Shown here in pieces: positions 29,282 to 39,060 of a stretch of 64,000 bases of DNA. The stretch's first letter is position 1; every line of letters starts with the position of its first letter. Both the position numbers and the translations under genes were made by a program. The DNA comes from Chitinophagales bacterium (lineage in GTDB: Bacteria; Bacteroidota; Bacteroidia; Chitinophagales; Chitinophagaceae). The notes below the pieces were generated by a model, which was not told the origin of the DNA, ran no database searches, and saw only the letters and a list, made by a program, of their open reading frames with translations. The stretch covers positions 310,001 through 374,000 of the forward strand of contig JAFLBN010000001.1 of NCBI GenBank assembly GCA_017303395.1, written 5' to 3'.

Positions 29282-30100
29282 TTAACGACCTTGCATTGCA
29301 GCAAGCATGTTTCCATATATTGAGTTCAATGTTGTCAGGTTCTTAGACAGCAGAGAAATTTGTTCTTTAGCAGCTACAGCATCAGTTGCGCTAGAAGCCA
29401 TTGCATCAGAAGCACTTACCAGATTGCTATAGAATTTGTTCATAGCTTTCAGGTGGTTGTTTGCATCCTGCAGTTCCACTTCATAAATCTGGTTCAGAGA
29501 ACCCAGGTTACGAGACAGAACAACTACTTGTTCGTGGAATTTAGCAGTATCATCAGCTGCGTTGTTGAAAGAAGCCATTGTGTTTGAAGCACCGATGAAA
29601 GTATTTTTCATTTCGCCCAAAGCACTAGCTGCTTCGCGTGCACTCTGAGAGTATTCGCCTGTTGCAGATGTGATGTCAGAGATATCTTTGATTTGCTCTA
29701 CCACTACGCCGAAACGTTGGAAATTTTCACCCAGTTTACGGATATTAGCCGGAGTGATCTGTGCATCTTCCATCATTTTATCCAGAGAAGCTCCCGGAGA
29801 AATTTTACCGGCACCAGAATCAAACTTAGTACCTTTTTTATAAGCTTCTACGTGTGGATTCTCATCGATATTCGGATAGAAACGTTCCCAGTAGTAATCT
29901 TTGTGAGGTGGGAGCAAGCCCAAAAGTGCAAAGATGAATGCCTCAGTCAACATACCAGCTGTCAACATCGGACCGGCACCAGGCCAGTGCTGGATTTTAA
30001 ACAGCGCCCCCATCAATACTACAGATGCACCAAGACCGATAATCAGGTTCTTAATATACTTACCCTGTTTGGTTTCGAAAAACAGCGATATTGAATTCAT
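29282..30100 (-). CDS. gldL: Type IX secretion/gliding motor protein GldL
   Basis: A 272-aa inner-membrane protein with two N-terminal helices (about 17-36 and 44-62) that carry the family's motor motif KIQHWPGAGPML, and a long cytoplasmic helical tail (about 100-272). A conserved Glu in helix 2 (LTEAFIFALLG) is the proposed proton-channel residue. GldL surrounds a GldM dimer. It lies 96 bp after gldK. Confidence 0.95.
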   Translation of the reverse strand: MNSISLFFETKQGKYIKNLIIGLGASVVLMGALFKIQHWPGAGPMLTAGMLTEAFIFALLGLLPPHKDYYWERFYPNIDENPHVEAYKKGTKFDSGAGKISPGASLDKMMEDAQITPANIRKLGENFQRFGVVVEQIKDISDITSATGEYSQSAREAASALGEMKNTFIGASNTMASFNNAADDTAKFHEQVVVLSRNLGSLNQIYEVELQDANNHLKAMNKFYSNLVSASDAMASSATDAVAAKEQISLLSKNLTTLNSIYGNMLAAMQGR

Positions 30101-30196
30101 TTCTTTAATTTTTCTAAAGGGTTGAAAAAATCTTTTACTACTTTATAAACGCTTGGTTATTTTCTTTATTGTGTTTTATTGCCTAACAGTTAATAA

Positions 30197-31453
30197 TTAG
30201 CGTCTGTTAGTCAAAGCCGGTGCGATTTGTTGATAGATACAACGGAAACCGATATAAGCTTTTGCAGTATCAGCATATTCGAAATCGCGAGTACCGTTCT
30301 GCAGGTAGAAAGCTACGTCTCTCCAGCTACCACCACGCAATACTTTACGCTTCATCCATTGAGGATCGCTTTCGCGCATTTTGTGGTTCAGTTCAGGATT
30401 GATATCTGCTACAGTTTGGTATGCAGTGCCGAAGTAAGAATCACGAGTCCATTCTGCTACGTTACCAGCCATGTTGTACAGACCGTAATCATTTGGCCAG
30501 TAGCGATCTACCGGTACAGTGTACAAACCACCATCAGCAGCATAGTTACCACGTTGAGGTTTGAAGTTAGCCAGATAACAACCTTTTTTGTTAACCAGGT
30601 ACGGACCACCCCAAGGATATGGAGATTCTGTACGGCCACCGCGTGCAGCCCACTCCCATTGTTGCTCGTTAGGCAGCATGAATTCACCTTCAAAGTACAT
30701 TTTGTTTTTCTCGCGGTCTTGCTTCCACAGCATAGTGCGCCAGTTACAAAATGCATTTGCCTGATGCCAGTTGATACCAACAACCGGATATTGGTTGAAT
30801 GCAGGGAACCAGTTGTATTGCAGTGCAATTGGTTCGTTGTATGAATATTGCAGTTGCCTTACCCATACTGTAGTATCCGGATAGATAGCTACATTATATT
30901 CTTTATTGAATGAGCTCTTAGCCTGACCCGGATTCAACACATTTTCACGATAATCGTAAACTGTGTAGTGGTATATCAGCTTAGAGTTGTCAAATTCTTT
31001 TTTACCCCAACCAGACTGATCAGCAGGGATGAAGAAAGAACTTAATTGTTCTTGCAGATCCGGATCTCTCCAGTTGATTTTTTTCCTCATGTCCAAACGC
31101 TGATTGCCATCCGCATCGTCTATAACATCACCAAGTGCCTGGTGAGCCATAGAGTCACGTACCCAGTTGGTAAACTGGCGATACTCTGCGTTAGTTATTT
31201 CAGTAGCGTCCATGTAGAAGCCCGTTAACTGAGCGGTACGAATCATCGCGTCATTTTTCCCGCGAACATCTTCATCACTAGCTCCCATTTTTAAAACACC
31301 AGACGGTACATACACCATGCCTATCGGAACCGGTGGCTTGTATGTCATCATGTTAGGCTCACCTACAAGCTGACCTCCATTGCCTGGTTTTCCGCAGCCG
31401 GCAGCCAATGCTAGTAATGCTACAGCCGAGATCTTCAGGGAAAGTTGTTTCAT
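30197..31453 (-). CDS. gldK: Type IX secretion lipoprotein GldK
   Basis: A 418-aa outer-membrane lipoprotein (lipobox LLALAAGC, Cys20). The mature protein is a formylglycine-generating-enzyme-like (SUMF1) fold, seen in YVPSGVLKMGASDEDV, WEWAARGGRTESPYPWGG, YNMAGNVAEWTRDSYFG and KVLRGGSWRD. The fold is used structurally in the GldK-GldN ring. The frame runs open to 31573, but the ATG at 31453 gives the lipoprotein signal and lies downstream of the promoter region at 31484-31529. Confidence 0.95.
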   Translation of the reverse strand: MKQLSLKISAVALLALAAGCGKPGNGGQLVGEPNMMTYKPPVPIGMVYVPSGVLKMGASDEDVRGKNDAMIRTAQLTGFYMDATEITNAEYRQFTNWVRDSMAHQALGDVIDDADGNQRLDMRKKINWRDPDLQEQLSSFFIPADQSGWGKKEFDNSKLIYHYTVYDYRENVLNPGQAKSSFNKEYNVAIYPDTTVWVRQLQYSYNEPIALQYNWFPAFNQYPVVGINWHQANAFCNWRTMLWKQDREKNKMYFEGEFMLPNEQQWEWAARGGRTESPYPWGGPYLVNKKGCYLANFKPQRGNYAADGGLYTVPVDRYWPNDYGLYNMAGNVAEWTRDSYFGTAYQTVADINPELNHKMRESDPQWMKRKVLRGGSWRDVAFYLQNGTRDFEYADTAKAYIGFRCIYQQIAPALTNRR

Positions 31454-31483
31454 ACTACTTATTGTTATTGTTTTTGCTATTGG

Positions 31484-31529
31484 CAAATAAAGTAATTTTT
31501 TGGTTCTGCCAGAAACTTTCTGACAGAAC
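31484..31529 (-). promoter_or_regulatory. gldK promoter region with operator-like palindrome
   Basis: A near-consensus -7 box (TTTATTTG, 31491-31484, 7 of 8) lies about 31 bp before the gldK ATG. A 27-bp dyad at 31503-31529 has 13-base arms with one mismatch around a central C and covers the expected -33 region. A bound dimer there would block the promoter of the whole T9SS operon. Confidence 0.5.
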
Positions 31530-31633
31530 TGTTGCACAATATTTGAAGTTTTTTCCAGAAATGCAAGTTTCAAAAAAAAATTTGTTAAGAATTTCCGCCT
31601 GCTTTTATGGATAAGGGGAATGAAAATACTGCT

Positions 31634-33649
31634 TTATTTTAACACTTGCAAATATTTCAAAACATCGGCTGCAAGCCTTGTTGGCGGCAAACAGCTATCT
31701 GTGGTACATATAAATATGCTGTCTTGAGACCACTCAAATTTGTTTTTCAATAATGGGATGTCAGATATTTCTTTTTGTGAAGTGATAATATATAAGGCAG
31801 GAAGTAACCTTTGATGCAGGTAAGATGCCTGCCCTCCTGTACAAACCGCTATCTTATAACCGATAGTGTATTGTTGCAGCAATGTAGCCCAGTAGCTGAA
31901 TGAATATGTATATCTGTGTGCTGTACCCGCTATTCGCAACAGCATGGCGTATGCCTGCTCCAGCCAGGCTGCATTATCCATGCAAAGCCCCAACAGCAGC
32001 AGGTTGTGTGCCATTACTGCATTTGCCGATGGCAGTGCGCCATCGTATATATCCGTCTTGCGGACAGGTATGTCTTTCTGAAGGACGGATGAATAGTAGA
32101 AAAACGTTTGTTCTTCATTGATAAAATCTCCGTGAATAGCCTGTAACAAGTCTGATGCCTGTACAATGTGCTCATTGCGCCCCGTTGCAGATGCAAGTTG
32201 CAGCATAGCCTGCAGTAAATATGCGTAGTCTTCCAGATTGGCCGCAATCCTTGCCTGTCCTGCCTTCCATGTATGGTGCCATACACCTTCTTTCCTGAAG
32301 TTTGTGTGCATCCAGTCCATATGCTCCAAAGCCCGTGATGCATAAACATCATTACCCAATACCATAGCGGCTTTGCTGAGTGCAATATTCATCAGTGCAT
32401 TCCAAGACAGCAGGCTTTTATCGTCTGTAAGCGGGCGTATGCGCTTTTCTCGGGCTTCAAACAGTTTCTTTTTTGCAGCTGCCACATGATTCAACACATC
32501 TACCGAACCGAGGCACATGCGCACTGCAATATTCTCTGCAGACTGCGCCACATGCAGTATGTTGGTATGCTCCCAATTTCCTTCTTCAGATACACCAAAA
32601 TACGACATCAATATTTCATCACTTCCTATTAGTTCTTGCCATTCTTCCCATGTCCATGTATAGTACTTACCTTCTACCCCTTCACTGTCTGCATCCAAAG
32701 CGCTGTAATATCCGCCGGTAGCGTCTTTCAACTCTCTTTCCACAAATGCTATTATCTCATCAATAGCAGTCTTATAACGGTTGTTTTTTGTTACTGCATA
32801 GGCATCGCACAATACACTTACCAGCAACGCATTATCGTAGAGCATTTTCTCGAAGTGCGGTATCAGCCATTTATCGTCTGTTGCATAGCGTGCAAGGCCT
32901 CCGCCTATCTGGTCGTAGATACCACCGTCCAGCATAGCATCCAGACTTTTTACTGCATGTTGCAGCGATGGTTCATCTGCCGTCAGCACATAGTGTTGCA
33001 ACAGATAGCCGATAGCCATTGTACCTGGAAACTTTGGCGCCTTGCCAAAGCCACCAAGTTCTTTATCTGCCTGCTTCAAGAGGTTTTCTGCCATTTCCTT
33101 GCAGGTAGCTGCATCCCACTGCTTGCCTGCGCCTGCCGTACCTACTTTCGATGCATTTTGCAGGTATTGCAGCATTTGTGTGCTCTGCTGCGCTACCTCG
33201 TCCTGCCTGCTTGTCCATATTTCGTGCATGCGTTCCAGTATCTGCATCCATGAAGAACGTCCGTATAGTGGCTTTGGCGGGAAATAAGTGCCTCCATAAA
33301 ACGGCAATCTATCGGGCGTTACAAACACATTCAACGGCCAGCCACCGCTGCCAGTGATAGCCTGAACGGCATCCATGTACATATGATCTACAGCAGGGTG
33401 TTCTTCCCTGTCCACTTTTATACATACAAAATGCTCGTTCATATATGCTGCCGTAGCGGCATCTTCAAAACTTTCGTGCTCCATGACATGGCACCAGTGG
33501 CAGGCGGCATAGCCAATGCTCACTATTACGGGTTTATTCTCCGCTTTAGCACGCTCAAACGGTTCATCGCCCCATGGATACCAATCTACAGGATTGCGGG
33601 CGTGTTGCAGCAAATAAGGGCTCAATTCTTCTATCAGTCTGTTGGGCAT
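31634..33649 (-). CDS. Thioredoxin-domain protein of the YyaL/DUF255 family
   Basis: A 671-aa cytoplasmic protein homologous to B. subtilis YyaL and human SPATA20. The N-terminal thioredoxin-like domain (about 1-165) has CxxC at Cys50/Cys53 in [14 protein letters not shown] and the family start [21 protein letters not shown]. The remainder is an (alpha/alpha)6 barrel related to glycosidases and N-acylglucosamine epimerases ([20 protein letters not shown]). The enzymatic activity is unknown. It is monocistronic. Confidence 0.93.
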   Translation of the reverse strand: MPNRLIEELSPYLLQHARNPVDWYPWGDEPFERAKAENKPVIVSIGYAACHWCHVMEHESFEDAATAAYMNEHFVCIKVDREEHPAVDHMYMDAVQAITGSGGWPLNVFVTPDRLPFYGGTYFPPKPLYGRSSWMQILERMHEIWTSRQDEVAQQSTQMLQYLQNASKVGTAGAGKQWDAATCKEMAENLLKQADKELGGFGKAPKFPGTMAIGYLLQHYVLTADEPSLQHAVKSLDAMLDGGIYDQIGGGLARYATDDKWLIPHFEKMLYDNALLVSVLCDAYAVTKNNRYKTAIDEIIAFVERELKDATGGYYSALDADSEGVEGKYYTWTWEEWQELIGSDEILMSYFGVSEEGNWEHTNILHVAQSAENIAVRMCLGSVDVLNHVAAAKKKLFEAREKRIRPLTDDKSLLSWNALMNIALSKAAMVLGNDVYASRALEHMDWMHTNFRKEGVWHHTWKAGQARIAANLEDYAYLLQAMLQLASATGRNEHIVQASDLLQAIHGDFINEEQTFFYYSSVLQKDIPVRKTDIYDGALPSANAVMAHNLLLLGLCMDNAAWLEQAYAMLLRIAGTAHRYTYSFSYWATLLQQYTIGYKIAVCTGGQASYLHQRLLPALYIITSQKEISDIPLLKNKFEWSQDSIFICTTDSCLPPTRLAADVLKYLQVLK

Positions 33650-33702
33650 TGCTTCATTGTATTTAGCAGCATAAATGTACGCACTAAACAGCCCTTAAAC
33701 GC

Positions 33703-33730
33703 AAAAGCACCGCTGTGCAGCGGTGCTTTT
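33703..33730 (-). terminator. Terminator of the DUF4271-hemD transcript
   Basis: A perfect 12-bp stem (33703-33714 with 33719-33730, loop GTGC), followed on the minus strand by GCGTTTAAG. It ends the hemD transcript and lies just upstream of the YyaL-like gene. Confidence 0.8.
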
Positions 33731-33750
33731 GACAAATATTGAGAACGGTG

Positions 33751-34551
33751 TTACTTCTTGTTTTGTATCAGGTATTGCTCCAACGCGGCTACCATAGATG
33801 GTGCATTTGGTGCCGGTGCTTTGATATCAAGCCTCAGGCCTGCATCTTCAATTGCTTTTGATGTAGTAGGACCGAATGCGCCTATCAATGTACCGTTTTG
33901 CTTGAATTTCGGGTCGAAATCGAACAATGTCTGCACGCTGAACGGGCTGAAGAACACAATCATATCGTGATGCTCTTTCATTACCTCCGTTACATCATTC
34001 GACACCGTGCGGTACAATGTAGCCTCTGAGTGCTGAATATTGTGACTTTGCAGGAACTGGCCTATATCGTTCTTACCGTTATCGGCAGTAGGCAGTATGA
34101 ACTTCTCGTTGTGTTTGTGCTTGGCTATTACTTCCAGCAGTCCGTCTGTGGTACCGTCTGCAGAAAAGAAAACTTTGCGCTTGCGATACAAGATGAATTT
34201 CTGCAGATACAACGCAACTGCTTCGGTGATACAGAAATACTTCATATCCTGCGATACTTTCACCTTCAGTTCTTCGCAGATACGGAAGAAATGATCTACC
34301 GCATTGCGGCTGGTGAAAATGATAGCCGTATGCTCTCCGATATCAACTTTTTGCTTGCGGAAATCTTTGCCAGTAAGGCCTTCAACCCTGATGAAAGGAT
34401 GGAAAGTAAGCTTCACTTCATACTTCTTGGCCAAATCGAAGTACGGGGATTTTTCCGTTTCCGGGCGTGGTTGGGTTATAAGTATAGCACCAACCTTTTG
34501 CGTATCTTTTTTCCCTGTGCTTTTAGTCTGTGAACGTTCAGCTTTTGCCAT
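33751..34551 (-). CDS. hemD: Uroporphyrinogen-III synthase
   Basis: Closes and inverts ring D of hydroxymethylbilane in haem synthesis. The 266-aa protein shows the two-domain HemD fold: domain 1 with GAILITQPRPE and IIFTSRNAVDHFF, domain 2 with FFSADGTTDGLLEVI, and the C-terminal IGAFGPTTSKAIEDAGLR that contributes to the active cleft. HemD is poorly conserved, but these three blocks are diagnostic. It lies 58 bp downstream of the DUF4271 gene, a pairing common in Bacteroidota. The N-terminal lysine-rich tail (about 1-20) is probably disordered. Confidence 0.9.
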   Translation of the reverse strand: MAKAERSQTKSTGKKDTQKVGAILITQPRPETEKSPYFDLAKKYEVKLTFHPFIRVEGLTGKDFRKQKVDIGEHTAIIFTSRNAVDHFFRICEELKVKVSQDMKYFCITEAVALYLQKFILYRKRKVFFSADGTTDGLLEVIAKHKHNEKFILPTADNGKNDIGQFLQSHNIQHSEATLYRTVSNDVTEVMKEHHDMIVFFSPFSVQTLFDFDPKFKQNGTLIGAFGPTTSKAIEDAGLRLDIKAPAPNAPSMVAALEQYLIQNKK

Positions 34552-34609
34552 ATTGGGTTAAAAACGGATGTTTTATGTTAACACTCCGCACAGGGAACTT
34601 CATTAAATA

Positions 34610-35485
34610 TCAATAAAGCAATCCACGTACGAGTAGTTTCATTAACACTGCCAGCGGCAATATTTCTGAGGCGCAAAGGTACGTAAAAAAATGGAATTTG
34701 CTGAACTGGAAGAACGAGCCGAATACCTGCCACGACCTGATGTACCTGCTGACAAACAGCAGAGCTATCAGAATGGCCGAAACGATGAGGGCAGGACCTG
34801 CGTACACAGGTGCCGCAAAGGCTATCAGCAAGACAAAGGGCAACAATACCATTGCCATTATCTTATTAACAAGAAATATATTAAAAATATATGATTTAGA
34901 AACCGCGTCCAGCTTGAAAGCCCAGCCACCAAAGCTGATAGTAACATATTTGGCAAGATATATCAGCCCTACCCCTGCCATCAGCATCAGCATCAGCAAA
35001 CCCTGCGGAATACTGGCGGTAGTGGCTTCGGGAGTATTGGCACGTACCAGATAATACACGTACAGCCCCGATACCATGGCAAAAAACACATTCATAAACA
35101 GGTTGGAAAAACCCGCCACTTCGAGTTGCTCTTTTGAGGCATGAGAATGACCGGGGCTGCGGAATGTGCTCCAGAGATTGTGGAAATACTTGGGATTGGC
35201 ATAACGCACAACACCCAGCATCAGTACAATGACGAGTATTACATAGAAATCGAGCGTTTTATCCTGAAACTGATGCACTTTCTCTACCGCATTGTACACC
35301 ACTTTGCTGTTCAGCATAGGGTTGCTGCGTATCATGCTATCGGCAAGACGGCCTGCCTCTGCCATGCGGACGTTTTTATCGGGCAGTGCAAATGGCAATT
35401 GCTTCAGGTTGACGCCTGCAAAAGCAGTACCCGCAAGCAGCAAAACCATTGATACAGTAAGAGATATAAAACGTTTCAGAGACAT
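34610..35485 (-). CDS. DUF4271 membrane protein
   Basis: A 291-aa protein with a cleavable-looking signal (about 1-23) and about six membrane helices. It matches the Bacteroidota-specific DUF4271 family (features: YVILVIVLMLGVVRYANPKYF, and LYLVRANTP-like region YYLVRANTPEATTAS). The function is unknown; the conserved position upstream of hemD suggests a membrane role linked to haem or a shared transcript only. Confidence 0.8.
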   Translation of the reverse strand: MSLKRFISLTVSMVLLLAGTAFAGVNLKQLPFALPDKNVRMAEAGRLADSMIRSNPMLNSKVVYNAVEKVHQFQDKTLDFYVILVIVLMLGVVRYANPKYFHNLWSTFRSPGHSHASKEQLEVAGFSNLFMNVFFAMVSGLYVYYLVRANTPEATTASIPQGLLMLMLMAGVGLIYLAKYVTISFGGWAFKLDAVSKSYIFNIFLVNKIMAMVLLPFVLLIAFAAPVYAGPALIVSAILIALLFVSRYIRSWQVFGSFFQFSKFHFFTYLCASEILPLAVLMKLLVRGLLY

Positions 35486-35529
35486 AGTGCCGTTGGCAAA
35501 GTTACATTTCGGAGACTAAGATGACATAT

Positions 35530-36078
35530 TTATCTGAAACCGATATTCAGACGTGTACGGATGAGGTTATAAACAATCTCCAGCTTGTCTTTGTTATCTG
35601 TCTTGCAAACCTCCAACGCCAACATACGCGACTGTTTGTAGCAATCCTTCAAAGTTGCTCCTTCGCAGTTACCATCAATATCGTTGGCTATGGCGGCTGC
35701 CCACGCTTCTTTGTAAACGGGCTTCACGCTTTTAGAGAACAAAAGTTCCAACGCACCGTTGGGATAATTCTGCAAACACCTGCGGCACGCAGCACCCAGC
35801 ATCAGCTTCAGGCTTTTGTTTTGTGTATTGTACAGCGTTTTCGATACCAGAAAAATATAGAAAGGGCGCGTATCCTCGTTTTCGGTAAACATACTATCGG
35901 CAATACTTGCCATTACGGCATCGTCTGTAGGCCTTACTACACCTGCGTGTATATCCTTAGCAGCTTTAGACACATTGGGCAAGCCCATATAATAGGTTGT
36001 CTGCTTCAGGTCTTGCGCTTGGCAATAAGCCCATGAAGCCGATATACATGCTGTAAAGAATAGCCTTTTCATCTGCAT
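35530..36078 (-). CDS. Exported protein, unknown function
   Basis: A 182-aa protein with a signal peptide (about 1-22, ending AYCQAQ). The mature part is helical with several cysteines (RRCLQNYP, GNCEGATLKDC, LEVCKTD). I recognise no family. It is divergent from hemW with about 120 bp between starts and lies 44 bp upstream of the DUF4271 gene, so it may lead that transcript. Either of the two near ATGs (36078, 36072) fits. Confidence 0.6.
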   Translation of the reverse strand: MQMKRLFFTACISASWAYCQAQDLKQTTYYMGLPNVSKAAKDIHAGVVRPTDDAVMASIADSMFTENEDTRPFYIFLVSKTLYNTQNKSLKLMLGAACRRCLQNYPNGALELLFSKSVKPVYKEAWAAAIANDIDGNCEGATLKDCYKQSRMLALEVCKTDNKDKLEIVYNLIRTRLNIGFR

Positions 36079-36172
36079 CGGTATGTTCCGATATTAAAAA
36101 TAACACGGCGTTTCAAATATTGCCAATGCCAAATCAGATTTTTTACAAATACATATTACCGTCTGTAGCATG

Positions 36173-36180
36173 TAGCTTTG
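36173..36180 (+). promoter_or_regulatory. -7 element of hemW
   Basis: Exact TAnnTTTG match (TAGCTTTG). It lies inside the longer open frame from 36120 and so supports the GTG start at 36198. Confidence 0.5.
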
Positions 36181-36197
36181 CGGCAAACGATACAAAA

Positions 36198-37325
36198 GTG
36201 GCAGGCATCTACCTACATATACCATTCTGCAAGCAGGCATGTACCTACTGCAATTTTCATTTTTCTACCAGCCTGCAGATGAAGGATGATATGATAGCAG
36301 CCATACTGCGCGAGCTGGAAGTACGCAGGGATTACCTGCCCGAACAGACCATTGAAACCATCTATTTTGGCGGCGGCACCCCGTCTGTGCTATCGGCCGA
36401 CGAGATAAAACAGATAACCGAGCAGATATACAAACTATACAAGGTTGAAAACCTGAAAGAGTTTACACTGGAAGCGAACCCCGACGACCTGACGGCGCAA
36501 TACCTTAAAGAACTGAGAGATACTGCCATCAGCAGGTTCAGCATCGGGGTGCAGTCTTTCAGAGACGAAGACCTGCAGTACATGAACCGCGTGCACAATG
36601 TACAACAGGCGGACAGGGCTATAAAAACAGCACAGGATGCAGGCTTCAGCAATCTGACAATAGACCTGATATATGGTACACCAGGGCTGACCGATGCCGA
36701 CTGGAAGTATAATCTGGGTAAGATAAAAACGCTCGGCATCCCCCACTTCAGCTCTTATGCACTGACGGTAGAGGAAGGCACGTTACTGCATCATAACATC
36801 AAAAGAAACAAGACAACACCTGTAGATCCCGCACAGGCTGCCGGCCAGTTTGAAATACTGATGGCAACAGCGGCAGATATGGGTTATGACCATTACGAGA
36901 TATCGAACCTGGCACTGCCGGGGCACCATGCAGTGCATAATACCAACTACTGGATGGGTGTGCCCTATATAGGCATCGGGCCTTCGGCACATTCTTACAA
37001 CCTGCAAAGCCGCAGTTGGAACATAGCCAACAATGCCCTGTATATAAAAAGCATGCTGACAGAAAACACAATACCGTTGGAAACAGAAACACTGACTACA
37101 GAGCAGCAACTGAATGAATACCTGATGACATCGCTGCGAACTATGTGGGGATGCGATATGAGTAAGATTGCCACAACATGGGGCACAGACTATAGCAAGC
37201 AAATACTGCACGGTGCTGAACGCTTTGCAGAACGCGGGCTGCTACTGCTGAAGGACAATAAACTGATACTGACAGATGCAGGTAAGCTGTTTGCGGACAG
37301 CATAGCAGGTGAGCTATTCGTATAA
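36198..37325 (+). CDS. hemW: Radical-SAM haem chaperone HemW
   Basis: A 375-aa radical SAM protein of the HemW group, once called oxygen-independent coproporphyrinogen oxidase but acting as a haem chaperone. The [4Fe-4S] motif CKQACTYC has only the three-Cys spacing of HemW (CxxxCxxC), without the extra CPC seen in HemN. GGGTPS (SAM-binding glycine motif) and the HemW-typical IGVQSFRDEDLQYMNRVH follow. The start is GTG at 36198, giving MAGIYLHIPFCKQAC, the conserved family N-terminus; upstream codons would include the promoter. The downstream exported-protein gene follows at 37366. Confidence 0.92.
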   Translation: MAGIYLHIPFCKQACTYCNFHFSTSLQMKDDMIAAILRELEVRRDYLPEQTIETIYFGGGTPSVLSADEIKQITEQIYKLYKVENLKEFTLEANPDDLTAQYLKELRDTAISRFSIGVQSFRDEDLQYMNRVHNVQQADRAIKTAQDAGFSNLTIDLIYGTPGLTDADWKYNLGKIKTLGIPHFSSYALTVEEGTLLHHNIKRNKTTPVDPAQAAGQFEILMATAADMGYDHYEISNLALPGHHAVHNTNYWMGVPYIGIGPSAHSYNLQSRSWNIANNALYIKSMLTENTIPLETETLTTEQQLNEYLMTSLRTMWGCDMSKIATTWGTDYSKQILHGAERFAERGLLLLKDNKLILTDAGKLFADSIAGELFV

Positions 37326-37365
37326 TAACAATTTATCCGTAATTTCACTATTAAACCAACTATGT

Positions 37366-38082
37366 ATGAAGCGCAGCATACTAACCCTTGCCATACTGGC
37401 ACTTCCTCTTCTGTCCATTGCCAAAGGCAAAAAATACAATAACATATCGCTAGACTCGCTAAGTGAAGAATTTCTTTACAATATAAACGACAATTTTCTG
37501 GTTGTAGATGCATACAGCGACGGACTGATACAAGAAGGCAAGCCTTATGACATTAGCGTATATAAAACCAATGTATCGGTAAATGGCAAAGCACTACCCG
37601 CAAAGCTGGGGAAAAAATACGCGACTAAGCTGAATGAATACTGGAACAAATATGAAGTAGCGGCTGATTTGCAAACAATAAAAATACACAGTGACGAGCT
37701 GGACATGGATGCGGTTTGCAGGGTCTTTGTAAAAAGGTATATGCCTGTAATATCAAAACCTGCAAGTACCGAAGAGCAACTGAAAGCGCGTGAAGAAATG
37801 AAAGATTCCTTCAGCGATATATTTGCCAACCTGAAAGACATAGAAGAGCTTGCCAAAAACCTGTGCAGCGATATGATAATAAGGCAGCCAATGGATGTGC
37901 ACCTGAGGTACAATACAGACGATGTATGGGTGAATGGCAAAATGATGAACAAACGCTTCACTAAAAAATACCTGGTTCTTATCAGTAAAGTTGTTAAAAA
38001 ACAAGCAGCCTCTGCATCTGAATACATCGGCTATACTGTTGCCAGCAGGGATATACGTGCACAACTGAACAAGAAATCGTAA
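37366..38082 (+). CDS. Exported protein, unknown function
   Basis: A 238-aa protein with a signal peptide (MKRSILTLAILALPLLSIAKG). The mature part is lysine-rich with two similar halves, each of which ends in a VNGK segment (SVNGKALPAKLGKKYATKL and WVNGKMMNKRFTKKYLVLI). This suggests a duplicated fold. I recognise no family. The frame is open to 37309, inside hemW; the ATG at 37366 gives the signal peptide. A terminator follows. Confidence 0.6.
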   Translation: MKRSILTLAILALPLLSIAKGKKYNNISLDSLSEEFLYNINDNFLVVDAYSDGLIQEGKPYDISVYKTNVSVNGKALPAKLGKKYATKLNEYWNKYEVAADLQTIKIHSDELDMDAVCRVFVKRYMPVISKPASTEEQLKAREEMKDSFSDIFANLKDIEELAKNLCSDMIIRQPMDVHLRYNTDDVWVNGKMMNKRFTKKYLVLISKVVKKQAASASEYIGYTVASRDIRAQLNKKS

Positions 38083-38140
38083 GTACAACGACTATTGCTA
38101 TCGAGCATCAATAACAAATTGACTACTACATATTTACAAT

Positions 38141-38168
38141 AAAAGCCGCCGTAATCAAGGTGGCTTTT
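38141..38168 (+). terminator. Intrinsic terminator
   Basis: A 10-bp stem with one G-T pair (38141-38150 with 38159-38168) followed by TCTTTTATCC, 58 bp after the stop of the exported-protein gene. Confidence 0.75.
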
Positions 38169-38261
38169 TCTTTTATCCTGTCTTAATGGCTTGTTATCTG
38201 AATTACACAGTATTTGTTGTTTTTGCCACCCATCACTTGTTAATCCCTAATTATAGTGATG

Positions 38262-38289
38262 TTGCATACAAAAATCATATATACTTTCG
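38262..38289 (+). promoter_or_regulatory. Promoter of the degenerate response regulator
   Basis: TTG at 38262-38264, 17 bases, then TACTTTCG at 38282-38289 (7 of 8 to TAnnTTTG). The ATG lies 33 bp downstream. Confidence 0.4.
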
Positions 38290-38322
38290 CAGTACAAACA
38301 AACTCAACAAACTGTATTTATT

Positions 38323-38958
38323 ATGAGTAAAGCCCCTATTAAGGTAATCATTGCCAACGGCAATGCCCTGATGGGTGCGGGTATAAAGTCCGCACTGGTA
38401 TCGGGCGGCTGTAAGGTGATATTCGAGACAGAGTCTGGCAAAGCACTGCTTGCCAAATTAAAGACCAAACCACAGGTAGATGTATTGGTTACAGACATCT
38501 CTTTGAAGCACATTAATGGCTTCATGCTGATGAAAGAACTGAAAGGCAAATACCCCAACCTGAAGGTTGTATTCGTATCTCCGCACACGCACAGCTATAC
38601 ATTGAGCTATATGCTCTACTTTGGCGCACGTGGTTTTGTAGCTGCCGATGCAGATGAGAAAACATTGCTGAAAGCAGTAAACGATGTGCACGTGAAAGGC
38701 TACCACTACAGTAAGCTGGTACCGAAAGCATTGGTAGAAGAATCGCGCGAGAACAAGCCAGAAGTACTGACACCCCGCCAGATAACTTTTCTGGAATGGT
38801 GCTGCACAGAGCTGCCATACTATGATATGGCTACGAAGATGAAACTGAGCACACGTACTGTAGATTGGTACCGCGATATTATGTTCGAAAAATTTTCGCT
38901 GACAAACAGGACAGACCTTGTACTGTTTTGCCTGCGCACAGGATTGGTAAGCTTGTAA
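38323..38958 (+). CDS. LuxR-type regulator with a degenerate receiver domain
   Basis: A 211-aa protein of response-regulator layout. In the receiver (about 5-125) the phospho-acceptor aspartate is present (VLVTDISLKHING) but the acidic Mg pair is replaced (IIANGNALMG in place of the usual xxDD), and the signalling Lys is absent (GFVAADADEK in place of the usual Lys after GY). The C-terminal LuxR helix-turn-helix (about 145-205) has LTPRQITFLEWCC and the recognition helix STRTVDWYRDIMFEKF. Phosphorylation by the usual route looks unlikely; regulation by protein level or partner is more plausible. No kinase gene is adjacent. Confidence 0.85.
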   Translation: MSKAPIKVIIANGNALMGAGIKSALVSGGCKVIFETESGKALLAKLKTKPQVDVLVTDISLKHINGFMLMKELKGKYPNLKVVFVSPHTHSYTLSYMLYFGARGFVAADADEKTLLKAVNDVHVKGYHYSKLVPKALVEESRENKPEVLTPRQITFLEWCCTELPYYDMATKMKLSTRTVDWYRDIMFEKFSLTNRTDLVLFCLRTGLVSL

Positions 38959-38959
38959 T

Positions 38960-39002
38960 AGCAGTTATTCAAAAACAGCATGCTTCTTTTTGAATAACTG
39001 CT
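38960..39002 (+). terminator. Long inverted repeat, likely terminator
   Basis: A perfect 16-bp stem (38960-38975 with 38987-39002) with an 11-base loop, directly after the regulator's stop. The T tract is inside the stem, so it may instead protect the 3' end of the message. Confidence 0.55.
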
Positions 39003-39060
39003 TACTAAGCACAACTACCTATATCTTCTGTTTAATACCTTCTTTATCAATCATGACAGG

